Positions 11,301 through 18,644 of a DNA stretch of 64,000 nt are shown here, in pieces (the first letter of the stretch is position 1; every line of letters begins with the position of its first letter). The stretch is from Mycobacterium noviomagense. GTDB lineage: Bacteria; Actinomycetota; Actinomycetes; Mycobacteriales; Mycobacteriaceae. The DNA lies in assembly GCF_010731635.1 (NCBI RefSeq), contig NZ_AP022583.1, forward strand, positions 3,968,001 to 4,032,000. Reading direction: 5' to 3'. The translations under genes were made by a program, and so were the position numbers. The notes below the pieces were generated by a model. It was not told the origin of the DNA and made no database searches. It was given only the letters and a program-made list of their open reading frames with translations.

Positions 11301-13326
11301 AGCCTCGCCGCCGGACGACGGCTGTGTGCAGGTTCGGGTTGAAGCCGGTGGGTTGAACTTCCGGGAGGTGCTCAATGTGCTCGGCCTCTACCCAGGCGAT
11401 CCAGGCCCGCTCGGCGGCGACTTCGCCGGCGTCGTCACCCAGTTAGGTAAGGGCGTCACCGGACTCGAAGTCGGGCAACGCGTCTATGGCTTTATGCAGG
11501 GCGCGTTCGCCAGCCGTTTCAATGTGCCGGTCCAGTTGCTGGCGCCCCTGCCTGACGGGCTGAGCGCAGTTGCGGCGGCGACTATTCCTGCTGCGGCACT
11601 CACCGCCCGGCTCGCGTTCGACTGGGCGCAGCTGAGGCCTGGTGACCGTGTGCTCATTCATGCCGCGAGCGGTGGTGTCGGATTGGCCGCGATCCAGATG
11701 GCGCAACGAAAAGGCGCGATCGTCTTCGCCACCGCGAGTGCCTACAAACGCGCAACACTACGCAAGCTGGGTGTGGAATATGTGTACGACTCGCGCACTA
11801 CGGATTTCGCCGACCAGATCCTGGCGGATACCGGCGGCTCAGGTGTTGATGTGGTGCTCAACAGCCTGACCAATGAGGGGTTCATCGAAGCGACGGTACG
11901 GGCCACTGCCCGCAATGGCCGCTTCGTCGAGATCGCCAAGCGCGACATCTGGACGCGCGAACAGATGGCGGCGGCCCGTCCGGATATCGCCTACGAGATC
12001 GTCGCGTTGGACTGGGCCTGCGTGCAAGAGCCTGAGCGTATTCGCCGCTTGCTGGACGAGGTGTCGGACGGGTTGGCCAGCGGCGAGTGGCAGCCACTAC
12101 CCGCCGAGGTCTACCCGCTGAGTGAAGCGAAGACGGCTTTTCGCCGTATGCAACAAGCTCGGCATATCGGGAAGATCGTGCTGCAAATGCCGAATCCATT
12201 GCAGCCGCGGGGGGATCGGAGCTATCTGATCACCGGTGGGCTCGGCGCAATCGGCTTGCACGCGGCGGCCTACCTCGCGCAACTCGGTGCCGGCGACATC
12301 GTGTTGACGAGTCGGCGCGCGCCCGATGTGCAGGCGCAACGAGCGATCGACGACATCACCGAACGCTATCCGTGCCGCGTCCACACCTTCGCGGCCGACG
12401 TCGGCGACGAGACCGAGGTCGCAAAGATGCTGGAGCGCATCCGTAGGGAGCTGCCGCCGCTCGCAGGGGTGGTGCATTTGGCGGGCGTGCTCGACGATGC
12501 GCTGCTGTCAAACCAGAGCCTCGAGCGTTTCCGGACGACGTTGGCGCCCAAGGCGTTCGGTGCATGCCACTTGGACCGGTTGACGAAGAACGACGACCTC
12601 GATTTCTTCGTCGTGTCCTCCTCGGTGTCCAGCTTGCTCGGTTCACCCGGCCAGGCCAACTACTCGACTGCCAATGCGCTGCTCGACGGGCTAATGGCGA
12701 AACGAAAGGCGAAAGGGTTGCCGGCGACCGGCGTCAACTTCGGTCCTTGGGCCAAGGGGGGCATGGCCTCATCGGAGGCCGCCCGCGCCAATATCGCTGC
12801 GCAAGGCCTGGTTCCGCTGGAACCCACGGCCGCGCTCAACGCGCTGGCCGAGGTGGTCGCCAACGGAACTGGGCAGGCCACCGTCATCAAAGCCAACTGG
12901 CAGCGTGCGGCAAAGCTGCTGGGCGGTGCTCGTCCACCGATTCTCGACCTCGTATTGCCGAGCGCCGAGAAGGAGACGACCGGTGACAGTGAGTTGCTGC
13001 GGCAACTGCAGGAGATACCGGTGGCGCAGCGCGCCAGTTTCATCACCGAATTCCTGCAGCGCGAAGTGCAAGGTTTTCTGCGGCTGGCGCAACCGCCCGC
13101 CGCGACAAGTCGATTCCTGGACCTCGGCACGGATTCACTGATGGCGGTCGAACTGCGCAACCGGCTACACAGCCAGTTCGGTGGCGCGTTCACGATTAAC
13201 GCTACCGCGGTGTTCGACTACCCGACGATCGGCGGCCTCGGCGAATACCTCGCGAGCCAGCTGCCCGATTCGGAATCACAGTCGAGCGAGGCGGAATCCG
13301 TCGCAGCGCCCGAGCCAACCGAATGA
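2335..13326 (+). CDS. pks: Bimodular type I polyketide synthase, probable phleic-acid synthase of the trehalose polyphleate pathway
   Basis: A 3,663-residue synthase; ATG 2335 has AGGAGG eight bases upstream, although the frame stays open to 2209. Module 1 is KS (Cys184, His319, His359), AT (Ser639; HAFH 737-740), a short linker resembling a dimerisation element (about 900-950), KR (NADPH site 1187-1194, Tyr1330) and ACP (Ser1501). Module 2 is KS (Cys1734, His1869, His1909), AT (Ser2194; HAFH 2292-2295), DH (His2492, Asp2660), ER (NADPH site 3109-3116), KR (3300-3307, Tyr3443) and ACP (Ser3601). There is no loading domain and no thioesterase, so chain start needs an acyl-AMP ligase and release needs a PapA partner. 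HAFH in both ATs points to malonyl-CoA, hence an unbranched chain. Divergence from papA3-mmpL10 matches trehalose polyphleate loci. Domain reading is firm; the product is inferred. Confidence 0.9.
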   Translation: MASVESQQQRASGFAIVGYAARFPGAANTDEFWDLLRQGRDAISEVPEDRWDADEFFDPDPDTPGKVVTRRAGFVDDATGFDAPFFGMSVREVRLMDPQHRLLLETAWRAVEHSGTAPTALANTNTGVFVGLSTHDYLGMASDELTYDEIEAYMAIGTSNAAAAGRISYRLGLQGPAVAVDTACSSSLVAVHQACQALRLGECDLALAGGVNALLTPATMITFSNAHMLAPDGRCKTFDAAADGYVRGEGCGVIVVKRLEDAIRDGDRIRAVIRGSAVNQDGASGGLTVPNGVAQQRVIAEALKRANIAPGDVGYLEAHGTGTSLGDPIEIQAAGAVLGTGREASQPLLIGSVKTNIGHLEAAAGIAGVLKVVLSLEHGLLPQHLHFRDPSPHIPWDRLAVQVVQEATAWERNGRPRIAGVSSFGFAGTNAHVIISEAPDEASPAAVAPSPVGKSGGRRFSVLPLSARTPDALVQIADRYRTWLSAHPGATLADVCFTAGVARAHFEHRAAVVVNSKESASELLGALADDRPAPGLVRGVSDDSPKTAWLFTGQGSQYVGMGRELFDAEPVFAETLTRCAAVVADVLEKPLLDVIFDADSDDTLRQTSYAQPALFAVEMGLARLWQSWGFEPDVVLGHSVGQYSAACVAGVFSLEDGMLLMAERGRLFGSLPPGGRMVAVFTAAERVESLTDEFPSLSVAAYNGANTVLSGPVQDLDQAVAALSADGVRCDWLDTSHAFHSALLDPILDEFESFANQFNFSPPQRILVCNRTGAALGRSVKLDGSYWRRHARQPVQFAQSVRSLANLACKVLLEVGPQPVLAAAALRAWPDPANAPRAIASLRRNTADHRQITEALADAYVLGHVPDFGAVSGPARKLDLPTYPFQHRQYWFTEKRVRPTGKTSAASTETVRLLEDGRVEELAKMLDGASGNQQTVDVLTKLAAQHNQQRQNRSIADDRYEIRWEKSIAVVPEAGDASAWLIVGDDADAVQPLVEVLTAHGHRHQILSLPVNDADEDRLELALGAAAADEPALRILHVAALGSDTAPSMQSLLRMQHRVVGGTRRLFRAAVAAELRIPIWLITRGAQHVTDTDTVSADQSCLWGFGRAASLEHPQVWGGLADLAHASAAEWSLLIRQIVAAPCDSAMREDQVALRDQAVYVPRLVRRVGQPIATPPSLHDDATYLVTGGLGSIGLEIAGYLAAHGARHLVLTGRRPPSDAAQQRIDAIRQRHGSEIQVVAADVADADDVARLLATVQAELPPVAGIVHAAGEIGTTPLSTLDDAEVDRVFAGKVWGAWHLSQAAADLKLDFFLSTSSIASVWGSFGQTAYGAANAFLDGLAWRLREQGVRGISVNFGPWSAGMADEEARARLDQRGVWTLSPADALAGMADAMAASFAQGVTQGSAQGIVARINWARFLPLYQQAGRKSFLAELEREVPDLAPAPTRAGKTPLVEQLTSAPAQQRKKLLVDYLRDAVAEVTRVDAAQIREDAGFFDLGMDSLMAVELRRRIEQAVGKDVPATLAMDHPRLSDVAHYLLCDVLELSEQASGPQPASIAVTRTDEPIAIVAVACRFPGAPNPEAFWELLSGGGDAIREIPEDRFDIDEFYDPDPETPGKIYSRFGGFVDEIDAFDPEFFGISPREAVWIEPQQRLMLETAWEGLERAGYSPGELRGSRTGIFVGVAANEYAHLLSAESVDKIEPHFITGNSLNAISGRVAFALGLEGPAVAVDTACSSSLVAVHQACQALHSGDCDLALAGGVNVLLSPVTIIAASRARMLSPVGRCKTFDASADGYVRSEGCGILVLKRLSDAERDGDRICAVIPGSAVNQDGASSGLTVPNGAAQQRLIGAALARAGLAGEDVDYLEAHGTGTPLGDPIEVQAAGAVYGAARDADRPLLMGSVKTNIGHLESASGAAGLIKVVLSLQHGVLPQSLHFEKPSPHIPWDSLPVRVVDKPTPWRPNGKPRRAGISSFGFTGTNAHVLIEEPPNTVNHSADDDVAVAPESDRRDESVNVLALSARSPEALVALARRYGSWLATHPDVDIADVCFTAGAGRSHFEHRAALVVDSVHGAREGLAELAEKRLRPGVLRGECTDRPTTAWLFTGQGSQHPGMARELFDSESVFAETVTRCAEAVNDILPRPLLEVLFASDRSTGETLRHTSFAQPALFAVEMGLARLWQSWGIEPDVVLGHSVGQYAAACVAGVFSLEDGARLMAERGRLFGSLPEGGRMVAVFADAKHVEETANEFPRVSVAAYNGPNTVLSGPGADLEDIVAKCGNDGIRCSWLETSHAFHSELLEPVLGEFESYAARLQFAVPTLPLVCNRTGSVLTAATPLDAQYWRRHSRQPVQFAESVRTVAALGCSVLMELGPQPVLTGAAVQVWPEHLAAPRAIVSLRKGIGDRRQITEALAAAYVSGHRPKFAELHRKPRHRLELPTYPFQRRRFWPKTSGIAFDGAAMSGILGSAKDLASGDSVYTSRLSVKSQPWLVDHVIYGTVVVPGATYAAMALAAVGPPARVKDVYFYEPIILPEKASREVQLTLHPLEDGGGWSFQVHSRPYGDGDAEWSLNADGTVVTGVDDEPVHDSADSIDAAIERFDRANPQQLFETFAESELEWGPTWSTSLKSLWIGVGEVIGDVAVGDELAEHLGTEPMHPVLLDLCTGVVFPAFPALVAAEQGVNDLLLPLRYGQVALREKMPRRFYCRGRWHTSAVDSETQVFDIDFVDRDGRYLGGIREFTVKRAPREALLRGLGGDATRLLYTFGWHEVPLQPSSDGARNVNGTWLVAGFDELASQLPGCISFDRTTDSSPVGQVLAQAQERGVPFAGIVWRSAGPSADESSAQSAARLENEIAHLLSAVHTLQADEAIKLPGGLWIVTERAVATESGEPVDPVQAALWGLGRTIINEEPALRCRLVDCDGSEQAGRLLVDLLGAPIEEPELALRQGKFLASRLLPSARSGHLAVPRGTDYVLAPTERGAIDNLRLIEKEASPPDDGCVQVRVEAGGLNFREVLNVLGLYPGDPGPLGGDFAGVVTQLGKGVTGLEVGQRVYGFMQGAFASRFNVPVQLLAPLPDGLSAVAAATIPAAALTARLAFDWAQLRPGDRVLIHAASGGVGLAAIQMAQRKGAIVFATASAYKRATLRKLGVEYVYDSRTTDFADQILADTGGSGVDVVLNSLTNEGFIEATVRATARNGRFVEIAKRDIWTREQMAAARPDIAYEIVALDWACVQEPERIRRLLDEVSDGLASGEWQPLPAEVYPLSEAKTAFRRMQQARHIGKIVLQMPNPLQPRGDRSYLITGGLGAIGLHAAAYLAQLGAGDIVLTSRRAPDVQAQRAIDDITERYPCRVHTFAADVGDETEVAKMLERIRRELPPLAGVVHLAGVLDDALLSNQSLERFRTTLAPKAFGACHLDRLTKNDDLDFFVVSSSVSSLLGSPGQANYSTANALLDGLMAKRKAKGLPATGVNFGPWAKGGMASSEAARANIAAQGLVPLEPTAALNALAEVVANGTGQATVIKANWQRAAKLLGGARPPILDLVLPSAEKETTGDSELLRQLQEIPVAQRASFITEFLQREVQGFLRLAQPPAATSRFLDLGTDSLMAVELRNRLHSQFGGAFTINATAVFDYPTIGGLGEYLASQLPDSESQSSEAESVAAPEPTE

Positions 13327-13353
13327 GACCGCGCCGCGCATGAGGGGTGCCGC

Positions 13354-13368
13354 GCGCTGACGTAGCGC
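13354..13368 (+). terminator. Weak hairpin after pks
   Basis: GCGCT, a five-base loop and AGCGC form a short GC-rich stem 28 bases after the pks stop, without a T-tract. It may end pks transcription; support is weak. Confidence 0.3.
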
Positions 13369-13391
13369 AGACCTGCGGCGCATACTCCCCA

Positions 13392-13397
13392 TAGCAT
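13392..13397 (+). promoter_or_regulatory. Probable -10 box of dinX (leaderless type)
   Basis: TAGCAT fits the mycobacterial TANNNT -10 consensus and ends seven bases before the GTG start of dinX, so transcription should begin at or next to the start codon. Confidence 0.5.
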
Positions 13398-13404
13398 TTC
13401 TCGC

Positions 13405-14778
13405 GTGGACTCGCGCTGGGTGCTGCACCTCGACATGGATGCGTTCTTCGCGTCCGTCGAGCAGCTCACCCGGCCGACGCTGCGGGGCCGGCCGGTGCTG
13501 GTCGGTGGGCTCGGTGGCCGGGGCGTGGTGGCCGGCGCCAGCTACGAAGCCCGCGTGTTCGGTGCTCGCTCGGCGATGCCGATGCACCAGGCGCGCCGAC
13601 TGGTGGGCATCCATGCGGTGGTGCTGCCGCCACGCGGTGTGGTGTACGGCGTGGCCAGCCGTCGCGTCTTCGACATCGTGCGCGCCGCGGTGCCCGTCGT
13701 CGAACAACTTTCTTACGACGAGGGATTCGCAGAGCCGCCTGAACTCGCCGGCGCGTCGGCGCCCGACGTGGAACGGTACTGCGAGGACCTGCGTGGCCGG
13801 GTGCGCGACGAGACTGGCCTGATTGCCTCGGTCGGCGCCGGCTCGGGCAAGCAGATCGCCAAGATCGCTTCCGGGTTGGCCAAACCCGATGGTGTGCGGG
13901 TGATCCGGCGCGCCGACGAACAGGCACTGCTGGCCGGGTTGCCGGTGCGACGGCTGTGGGGCATCGGCCCAGTCGCCGAAGAGAAGCTGCACAGGCTCGG
14001 CATCGAAACCATCGGGGAGCTGGCCGCGCTCACCGACGCTGAGGTCGCCAACATCCTGGGCGCAACCATCGGGCCCGCCCTGCACCGATTGGCCCGCGGC
14101 ATCGACGACCGCCCAGTCGCAGAACGCGCCGAAGCCAAGCAGATCAGCGCCGAATCAACCTTCCCGGCCGACCTGACCAGCCTCGAGCAAGTGCGCGAAG
14201 AGGTCGGGCCGATCGCCGAGCATGCGCATCGGCGGCTATTGCGCGACGGTCGGGGAGCCCGCACGGTCACGGTGAAGCTGAAGAAGTCCGATATGAGTAT
14301 GCTGACCCGGTCGGCCACGCTGCCATACGGCACCACCGATGCCGCCGCGTTGGTGGCGGTGGCTCGGCGACTGCTGCTGGATCCGCGGGAGATCGGGCCG
14401 ATTCGGCTACTGGGCGTTGGGTTTTCGGGTTTGACGGAAGTGCGTCAGGAGTCGTTGTTTCCCGACCTGGAGCTGTTCGGCGAGATGACGGCACCCGATC
14501 ACCGAGTCGACACATCCGCGGAGGTGCCGCACGCAGCGGACTGGCGGATCGGCGACGACGTCAAGCATCGCGAGCTTGGGCACGGCTGGGTTCAGGGCGC
14601 CGGGCACGGCGTCGTCACGGCGCGTTTCGAGACCCGAGGCTCCGGGCCCGGCCCGGCGCGCACCTTCCCGGTCGATAGCGGCGCGCTCACCCGCGCCAAT
14701 CCGGTCGACAGCCTCGACTGGCCGCAGTATGTGGCTGCGTTGTCAGAGCAGACGGCCGACGACGTCGACGAGGGGTAG
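13405..14778 (+). CDS. dinX: Y-family DNA polymerase IV
   Basis: A 457-residue translesion polymerase. The first catalytic aspartate lies in [13 protein letters not shown] close to the N terminus and the second acidic pair in SYDEGF near residue 110. The helix-hairpin-helix thumb region reads [19 protein letters not shown], followed by the little-finger domain. It matches M. tuberculosis DinX (Rv1537), which copies damaged templates with low fidelity. The GTG start is supported by a TANNNT box seven bases upstream and by the family N terminus. The C-terminal 60 residues after the little finger carry no motif I recognise. Its 3' end overlaps the convergent ansA gene by 36 bp. In M. tuberculosis ileS lies immediately upstream; here the polyketide locus does. 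Confidence 0.93.
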   Translation: MDSRWVLHLDMDAFFASVEQLTRPTLRGRPVLVGGLGGRGVVAGASYEARVFGARSAMPMHQARRLVGIHAVVLPPRGVVYGVASRRVFDIVRAAVPVVEQLSYDEGFAEPPELAGASAPDVERYCEDLRGRVRDETGLIASVGAGSGKQIAKIASGLAKPDGVRVIRRADEQALLAGLPVRRLWGIGPVAEEKLHRLGIETIGELAALTDAEVANILGATIGPALHRLARGIDDRPVAERAEAKQISAESTFPADLTSLEQVREEVGPIAEHAHRRLLRDGRGARTVTVKLKKSDMSMLTRSATLPYGTTDAAALVAVARRLLLDPREIGPIRLLGVGFSGLTEVRQESLFPDLELFGEMTAPDHRVDTSAEVPHAADWRIGDDVKHRELGHGWVQGAGHGVVTARFETRGSGPGPARTFPVDSGALTRANPVDSLDWPQYVAALSEQTADDVDEG

Positions 14779-15666
14779 TTCCGCGACTAACGCCGCCATC
14801 AGCAGTACCCGCGCCTGACTGGTCGGCAGTCCGGGCACCATCACCGCCCCGGCATCGACCAGGTCGCGGCCCGGACCGTATCCCGGCCTGACCCGCCCGC
14901 CCGCAACCCGGGTCGACACCGCGACCACGATGCCGTCCTGGCAATGGCGACGCACCCCGTCGATCACCGCCGCTCCGGCATTGCCGGAGCCAAGCGCTTG
15001 CAGCACAACCCCGCGGGCTCCCGCCGCCACGCACGCGTCGAGCGCCACCGCGTCGCTTCCCGGGTAGGCCGCCACGATGTCTACTCGCGGGGCCCTGGCG
15101 GCGCTCAGATCGCCGAGGTACGGGCGGGCTTTAGCGCCCGTCATGGTTACCGCCGCCTCGGTGACGGAGCCGAGCAGCTCGCCGGTGAAACCGTCACCGG
15201 CGGCCACCTTGTACAGCCCCAGCGGCTGCAACACCCGGCCCCCGAAACACACCAGCACGCCGAGGTCACGGGCTTGCGCGCTGGCTGCCAGCGCTAGGGC
15301 ATCCCGCAGGTTGGCCGGACCGTCGGCGTGCGGATCGTCGGCGCTGCGCAGCGCTCCGGTGAGCACCACCGGTGCGGGGCCGCCATACGTGAGATCGAGC
15401 CACAACGCGGTTTCCTCGAGCGTGTCGGTACCGTGCGTGACGACCACGCCGTCGGCGCCGCCCGCGGCCACGGCCTCGATCGCGTCGCGGATGCGATCCC
15501 AGTCGGCGGGCACCAGTTGCGAGCTGTCGAGCGCCATCAGGTCCACAACGTCGACGTCCAGTCCGGCCGTCAGCTCGGCGCCGCTGCGGGTCGGGCGCCG
15601 CACACCGTCGGCGTCGGCGCTGGTCGCGATCGTGCCGCCGGTGGTGATGACGGTGAGTCCGGTCAT
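14743..15666 (-). CDS. ansA: L-asparaginase
   Basis: A 307-residue type I/II bacterial asparaginase that hydrolyses L-asparagine to aspartate and ammonia. Both active-site threonine motifs are present: TTGGTIATS at residues 7-15 and [11 protein letters not shown] near residue 90. The frame is open to 15747, but the leader of that longer form is proline-rich and unlike the family; ATG 15666 is preceded by TATCAT six bases upstream, a leaderless-type promoter, and gives the expected N terminus. No signal peptide is seen, so a cytoplasmic enzyme is likely. It is divergent from lspA with only 17 bp between starts, and its end runs 36 bp into dinX on the other strand. Confidence 0.93.
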   Translation of the reverse strand: MTGLTVITTGGTIATSADADGVRRPTRSGAELTAGLDVDVVDLMALDSSQLVPADWDRIRDAIEAVAAGGADGVVVTHGTDTLEETALWLDLTYGGPAPVVLTGALRSADDPHADGPANLRDALALAASAQARDLGVLVCFGGRVLQPLGLYKVAAGDGFTGELLGSVTEAAVTMTGAKARPYLGDLSAARAPRVDIVAAYPGSDAVALDACVAAGARGVVLQALGSGNAGAAVIDGVRRHCQDGIVVAVSTRVAGGRVRPGYGPGRDLVDAGAVMVPGLPTSQARVLLMAALVAELPLVDVVGRLL

Positions 15667-15672
15667 GCTGGG

Positions 15673-15678
15673 ATGATA
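15673..15678 (-). promoter_or_regulatory. Probable -10 box of ansA (leaderless type)
   Basis: On the minus strand TATCAT lies six bases before the ansA ATG. Because lspA starts at 15684 on the other strand, the promoter of ansA overlaps the start of lspA. Confidence 0.5.
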
Positions 15679-15683
15679 GGGAC

Positions 15684-16274
15684 GTGACTGAGGAACCAAT
15701 ACGATCGGCTGAGCCGGCGCCGGCGGCGGATGCCGATGCTGCCGCACCGCCGCGACGGCTGCGCCTGCTGCTTTCCGTGGCGGCGGTCGTGCTGGTGCTC
15801 GACCTCGTCACCAAGGTGCTGGCCGTCGAACTGCTGACGCCCGGCCAGCCGGTGTCGATCATCGGCGACACCGTCACCTGGACTTTGGTGCGCAACTCGG
15901 GGGCCGCGTTTTCGATGGCGACCGGATACACGTGGCTGTTGACGGTGATCGCGACGGGTGTCGTGATCGGCATTTTCTGGATGGGGCGTCGACTGGTGTC
16001 GCCGTGGTGGGCCATCGGCCTGGGCATGATCCTGGGCGGGGCAATGGGCAACCTGGTCGACCGGTTCTTCCGGTCACCGGGCCCGCTGCGCGGTCATGTC
16101 GTGGACTTTCTGTCGATCGGCTGGTGGCCGGTATTCAACGTCGCCGACCCGTCGGTGGTCGGCGGGGCGATCCTGCTGGTCGCCCTGTCGGTGTTCGGGT
16201 TCGACTTCGACACCGTCGGCCGGCGCAAGCGCGAGGACCTCGCCGCACCAGGCCATGAGGCCGACAAACCTTGA
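15684..16274 (+). CDS. lspA: Lipoprotein signal peptidase (signal peptidase II)
   Basis: A 196-residue membrane aspartic protease that removes signal peptides from diacylglyceryl-modified prolipoproteins. Four hydrophobic helices are visible. The two catalytic aspartates sit in the conserved blocks GNLVDRFF and [11 protein letters not shown], and the upstream family block [10 protein letters not shown] is intact. The N terminus carries about 25 extra residues rich in Ala, Pro and Glu before helix 1, usual for mycobacterial LspA. It starts with GTG at 15684 and its stop overlaps the start of the pseudouridine synthase gene by four bases, so the two are translationally coupled. The lipoprotein at 45.3 kb would be one of its substrates. 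Confidence 0.95.
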   Translation: MTEEPIRSAEPAPAADADAAAPPRRLRLLLSVAAVVLVLDLVTKVLAVELLTPGQPVSIIGDTVTWTLVRNSGAAFSMATGYTWLLTVIATGVVIGIFWMGRRLVSPWWAIGLGMILGGAMGNLVDRFFRSPGPLRGHVVDFLSIGWWPVFNVADPSVVGGAILLVALSVFGFDFDTVGRRKREDLAAPGHEADKP

Positions 16275-17200
16275 CGACCAATCGTTCGATGCCGGTCCCC
16301 GAGGGATTGGCGGGCATGCGCGTCGACGCCGGGCTGGCGCGCTTGCTGGGCCTGTCGCGGACTGCGGCCGCGGCGCTGGCTGAAGACGGCGGTGTGGAGC
16401 TAGACGGCATGCCGGCCGGCAAAGCCGACCGGCTGACCCCCGGCGCCCTCTTGCATGTGCGGCTGCCCGACGCGCCGACGCCGGTGGAAAACACACCGGT
16501 CCACATCGAGGGCATGACGATCCTGTATTCCGACGACGACATCGTCGCGGTCGACAAGCCGCCCGGGGTGGCGGCGCATGCCACGGTGGGCTGGACCGGG
16601 CCGAGCGTTCTCGGCGGGCTGGCGGCCGCCGGCTTCCGGATCACCACATCCGGAATCCATGAGCGGCAGGGCATAGTGCATCGCCTCGACGTCGGCACCT
16701 CGGGAGTGATGGTGGTGGCGCTGTCTGACCGCGCCTACACGGTGCTCAAGCGCGCGTTCAAGCAGCGCACCGTCGACAAGCGCTACCACGCGCTGGTGCA
16801 AGGGCACCCTGATCCGTCCAGCGGCACCATCGATGCGCCGATCGGCCGGCACCGCAGCCATGACTGGAAGTTCGCGGTCACCAAGCATGGCCGGCACAGC
16901 CTCACCCACTACGACACCATCGAAGCCTTTGTCGCGGCCAGCCTGCTCGATGTGCACCTGGAAACCGGGCGCACGCATCAGATCCGGGTGCACTTCGCCG
17001 CGCTGCACCACCCCTGCTGCGGCGACCTGACCTACGGCGCCGACCCCAAGCTGGCCAAAAAGCTTGGGCTGGAACGTCAATGGCTGCACGCGAGGTCGCT
17101 GTCGTTCGCACACCCGGCCGACGGGCGACCGATGGAGATCGTCAGCCCCTATCCGCCGGACCTGCAACATGCCCTGGACGTGTTGCGGGCCGAGGGCTGA
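16271..17200 (+). CDS. RluA/RluD-family pseudouridine synthase
   Basis: A 309-residue RNA-modifying enzyme, orthologue of Rv1540. An S4-type RNA-binding domain (residues 10-75) precedes the RluA catalytic domain. The catalytic aspartate is in [15 protein letters not shown], and the closing family block [16 protein letters not shown] is present. Members turn specific uridines of 23S rRNA into pseudouridine; the target here is not readable from sequence. The TTG at 16271 overlaps the lspA stop and gives the same N terminus ([10 protein letters not shown]) as the M. tuberculosis protein; an ATG at 16289 is an alternative. Its stop codon abuts the stop of the convergent methyltransferase gene with no base between them (TGATCA). 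Confidence 0.9.
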   Translation: MTTNRSMPVPEGLAGMRVDAGLARLLGLSRTAAAALAEDGGVELDGMPAGKADRLTPGALLHVRLPDAPTPVENTPVHIEGMTILYSDDDIVAVDKPPGVAAHATVGWTGPSVLGGLAAAGFRITTSGIHERQGIVHRLDVGTSGVMVVALSDRAYTVLKRAFKQRTVDKRYHALVQGHPDPSSGTIDAPIGRHRSHDWKFAVTKHGRHSLTHYDTIEAFVAASLLDVHLETGRTHQIRVHFAALHHPCCGDLTYGADPKLAKKLGLERQWLHARSLSFAHPADGRPMEIVSPYPPDLQHALDVLRAEG

Positions 17201-17959
17201 TCATTCGGGTTTGCAGGCTTCGACGAGTACCCGTGTTGCATGGGCGATGAAAGGCCCATCGGTCTGAATGCGGTCATGCAAGTCCCGCAGCCGTTCCCGG
17301 TAATCATCGACCGTGAAGCCTGGCACCGTCCAGATCACCTTGCGCAGGAAGTAGATAACGGCGCCGACGTCGAAGAATTCGGCGCGTAGCCGTTCCATGC
17401 GGATATCCACGACCTGCAGCCCGGCGGCCTGTGCCTGCTCCCTCTGGGCATCCGGGTGAAACTCGGCCCATTTCTGCGGCTGCGGCCCGCTGAAATACTC
17501 GACCAGCTCGGACATCGTTGCGGGACCGATCTGCTGGGAGAAGTAGGTGCCGCCGGGGCGCAGTACCCGAGCGATCTCGCTCCACCGCACAGAGATGGGA
17601 TGACGGCTGGTCACCAGATCGAACGCCTCATCGGCGAACGGCAGCCACGGCTCATCGCGAGTCGCCACGACCACCACGCCGCGCGGGTGCAGCAGCTTGG
17701 TGGCCAGCGCGGCGTTGGGCGGCCACGATTCCGTCGCGGCCATCGTGAGCGGGAACTTCGCAGCCTCGGCGAGGACCTCCCCGCCACCGGTATCGATGTC
17801 GCAAGCGGCGGACGCGTTCGCCAAGCGCTGACTCATCAGCCGTTGATAACCCCACGATGGGCGTTCCTCGGTTGCGCGGCCGTCCAGCCAGGAGAAATCC
17901 CAGCCATCGACGGGTGCCGCCGCGGCCTCAGCCACCAGATCGTCAAAGCTTCGGGACAT
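17201..17959 (-). CDS. SAM-dependent methyltransferase, class I (Methyltransf_11 type)
   Basis: A 252-residue protein with a Rossmann-type methyltransferase core. The SAM-binding motif I is DIDTGGGEVLAEA at about residue 54, an acidic loop follows near 75-80, and the post-motif region contains DEAFDLVTSRHPI and the helix-rich segment IARVLRPGGTYFSQQIG. The substrate cannot be told; similar enzymes act on small molecules. Both the start (ATG 17959) and the end are clear. The M. tuberculosis region has lprI, not this gene, between Rv1540 and glbN as far as I recall, so it is a local difference. It lies 110 bp downstream of glbN on the same strand, with a repeat element between them. Confidence 0.8.
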   Translation of the reverse strand: MSRSFDDLVAEAAAAPVDGWDFSWLDGRATEERPSWGYQRLMSQRLANASAACDIDTGGGEVLAEAAKFPLTMAATESWPPNAALATKLLHPRGVVVVATRDEPWLPFADEAFDLVTSRHPISVRWSEIARVLRPGGTYFSQQIGPATMSELVEYFSGPQPQKWAEFHPDAQREQAQAAGLQVVDIRMERLRAEFFDVGAVIYFLRKVIWTVPGFTVDDYRERLRDLHDRIQTDGPFIAHATRVLVEACKPE

Positions 17960-17980
17960 GCAGGCATTGTGGCCTCATCT

Positions 17981-18064
17981 GCACCGAAATCGACGTGAGA
18001 GCGCGTTTTTAACGCGGAAATCGCTGCGACGTACGGTTCGGCGTACTCACCACCGCGTGCGGTG
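17981..18064. repeat. Intergenic palindromic element between glbN and the methyltransferase gene
   Basis: The stretch contains CGCGTT-TTT-AACGCG (18002-18016), two copies of GAAATCG flanking it, and next to the glbN stop a second hairpin, CACCGC-GT-GCGGTG (18051-18064). The GAAATCG-hairpin-GAAATCG arrangement resembles short dispersed intergenic elements I remember from other mycobacteria. It may end glbN transcription. Confidence 0.5.
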
Positions 18065-18069
18065 CTTAC

Positions 18070-18477
18070 TCAGACGCGGGCGGCCTCGGCGTCCGATGCG
18101 ATCTCGCCTGCCAGCGGCGCCACCACCGCGAGTATTTCCGCCACCGTCTCGCCGGGAACCCCGGCCGCCAAGAGCGCAGCGCTCAAGTGACCGGCCACCA
18201 GGTTGAAGTGATGCATGGTGATCCCACGGCCCTGATGCACCTGCTTCATCGGCGCGCCGGTGTAGGGTTCCGGCCCGCCCAACGCGGCGGCGATGAACTC
18301 GGCCTGCTTGCCTTTCAGCCGGTTCATGTTCGTTCCGGCGAAGAAGCCAGTCAGTTGTTCGTCGGCCAGCACCCGTGCATAGAAGTCTTCGACCACGATC
18401 TCGATCGCCTCATGGCCGCCGATCCGGTCATAGATAGGTAGTGTCTCGTGCTTGCGGAATCGTGACAGCATTCCCAT
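18070..18477 (-). CDS. glbN: Truncated haemoglobin N (group I)
   Basis: A 135-residue two-over-two haemoglobin, matching M. tuberculosis GlbN along its length including the short positively charged N-terminal extension ([11 protein letters not shown]). The haem-pocket residues fall at the same numbers as in the known protein: Tyr33 (B10), Gln58 (E11) and proximal His81 (F8). GlbN oxidises nitric oxide to nitrate and protects respiration. In M. tuberculosis it is cotranscribed with lprI; that lipoprotein gene is absent here and a methyltransferase follows instead. No clear promoter box or ribosome site precedes the ATG at 18477. Confidence 0.95.
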   Translation of the reverse strand: MGMLSRFRKHETLPIYDRIGGHEAIEIVVEDFYARVLADEQLTGFFAGTNMNRLKGKQAEFIAAALGGPEPYTGAPMKQVHQGRGITMHHFNLVAGHLSAALLAAGVPGETVAEILAVVAPLAGEIASDAEAARV

Positions 18478-18644
18478 GTCTTCAGGGGATCATTGGGGCG
18501 TTGCACACCAGTTAGGACGCCGTCACGGCGGGATTACTCGACGTAACAAGCCGATTGCCGGTGACTCACCGGGCCGGCGTCTGGGTAACCCCGATCACAG
18601 ACAGTGCACGTCTGTGCGGCCGACCATCGTCAGGAGCGACCAAC

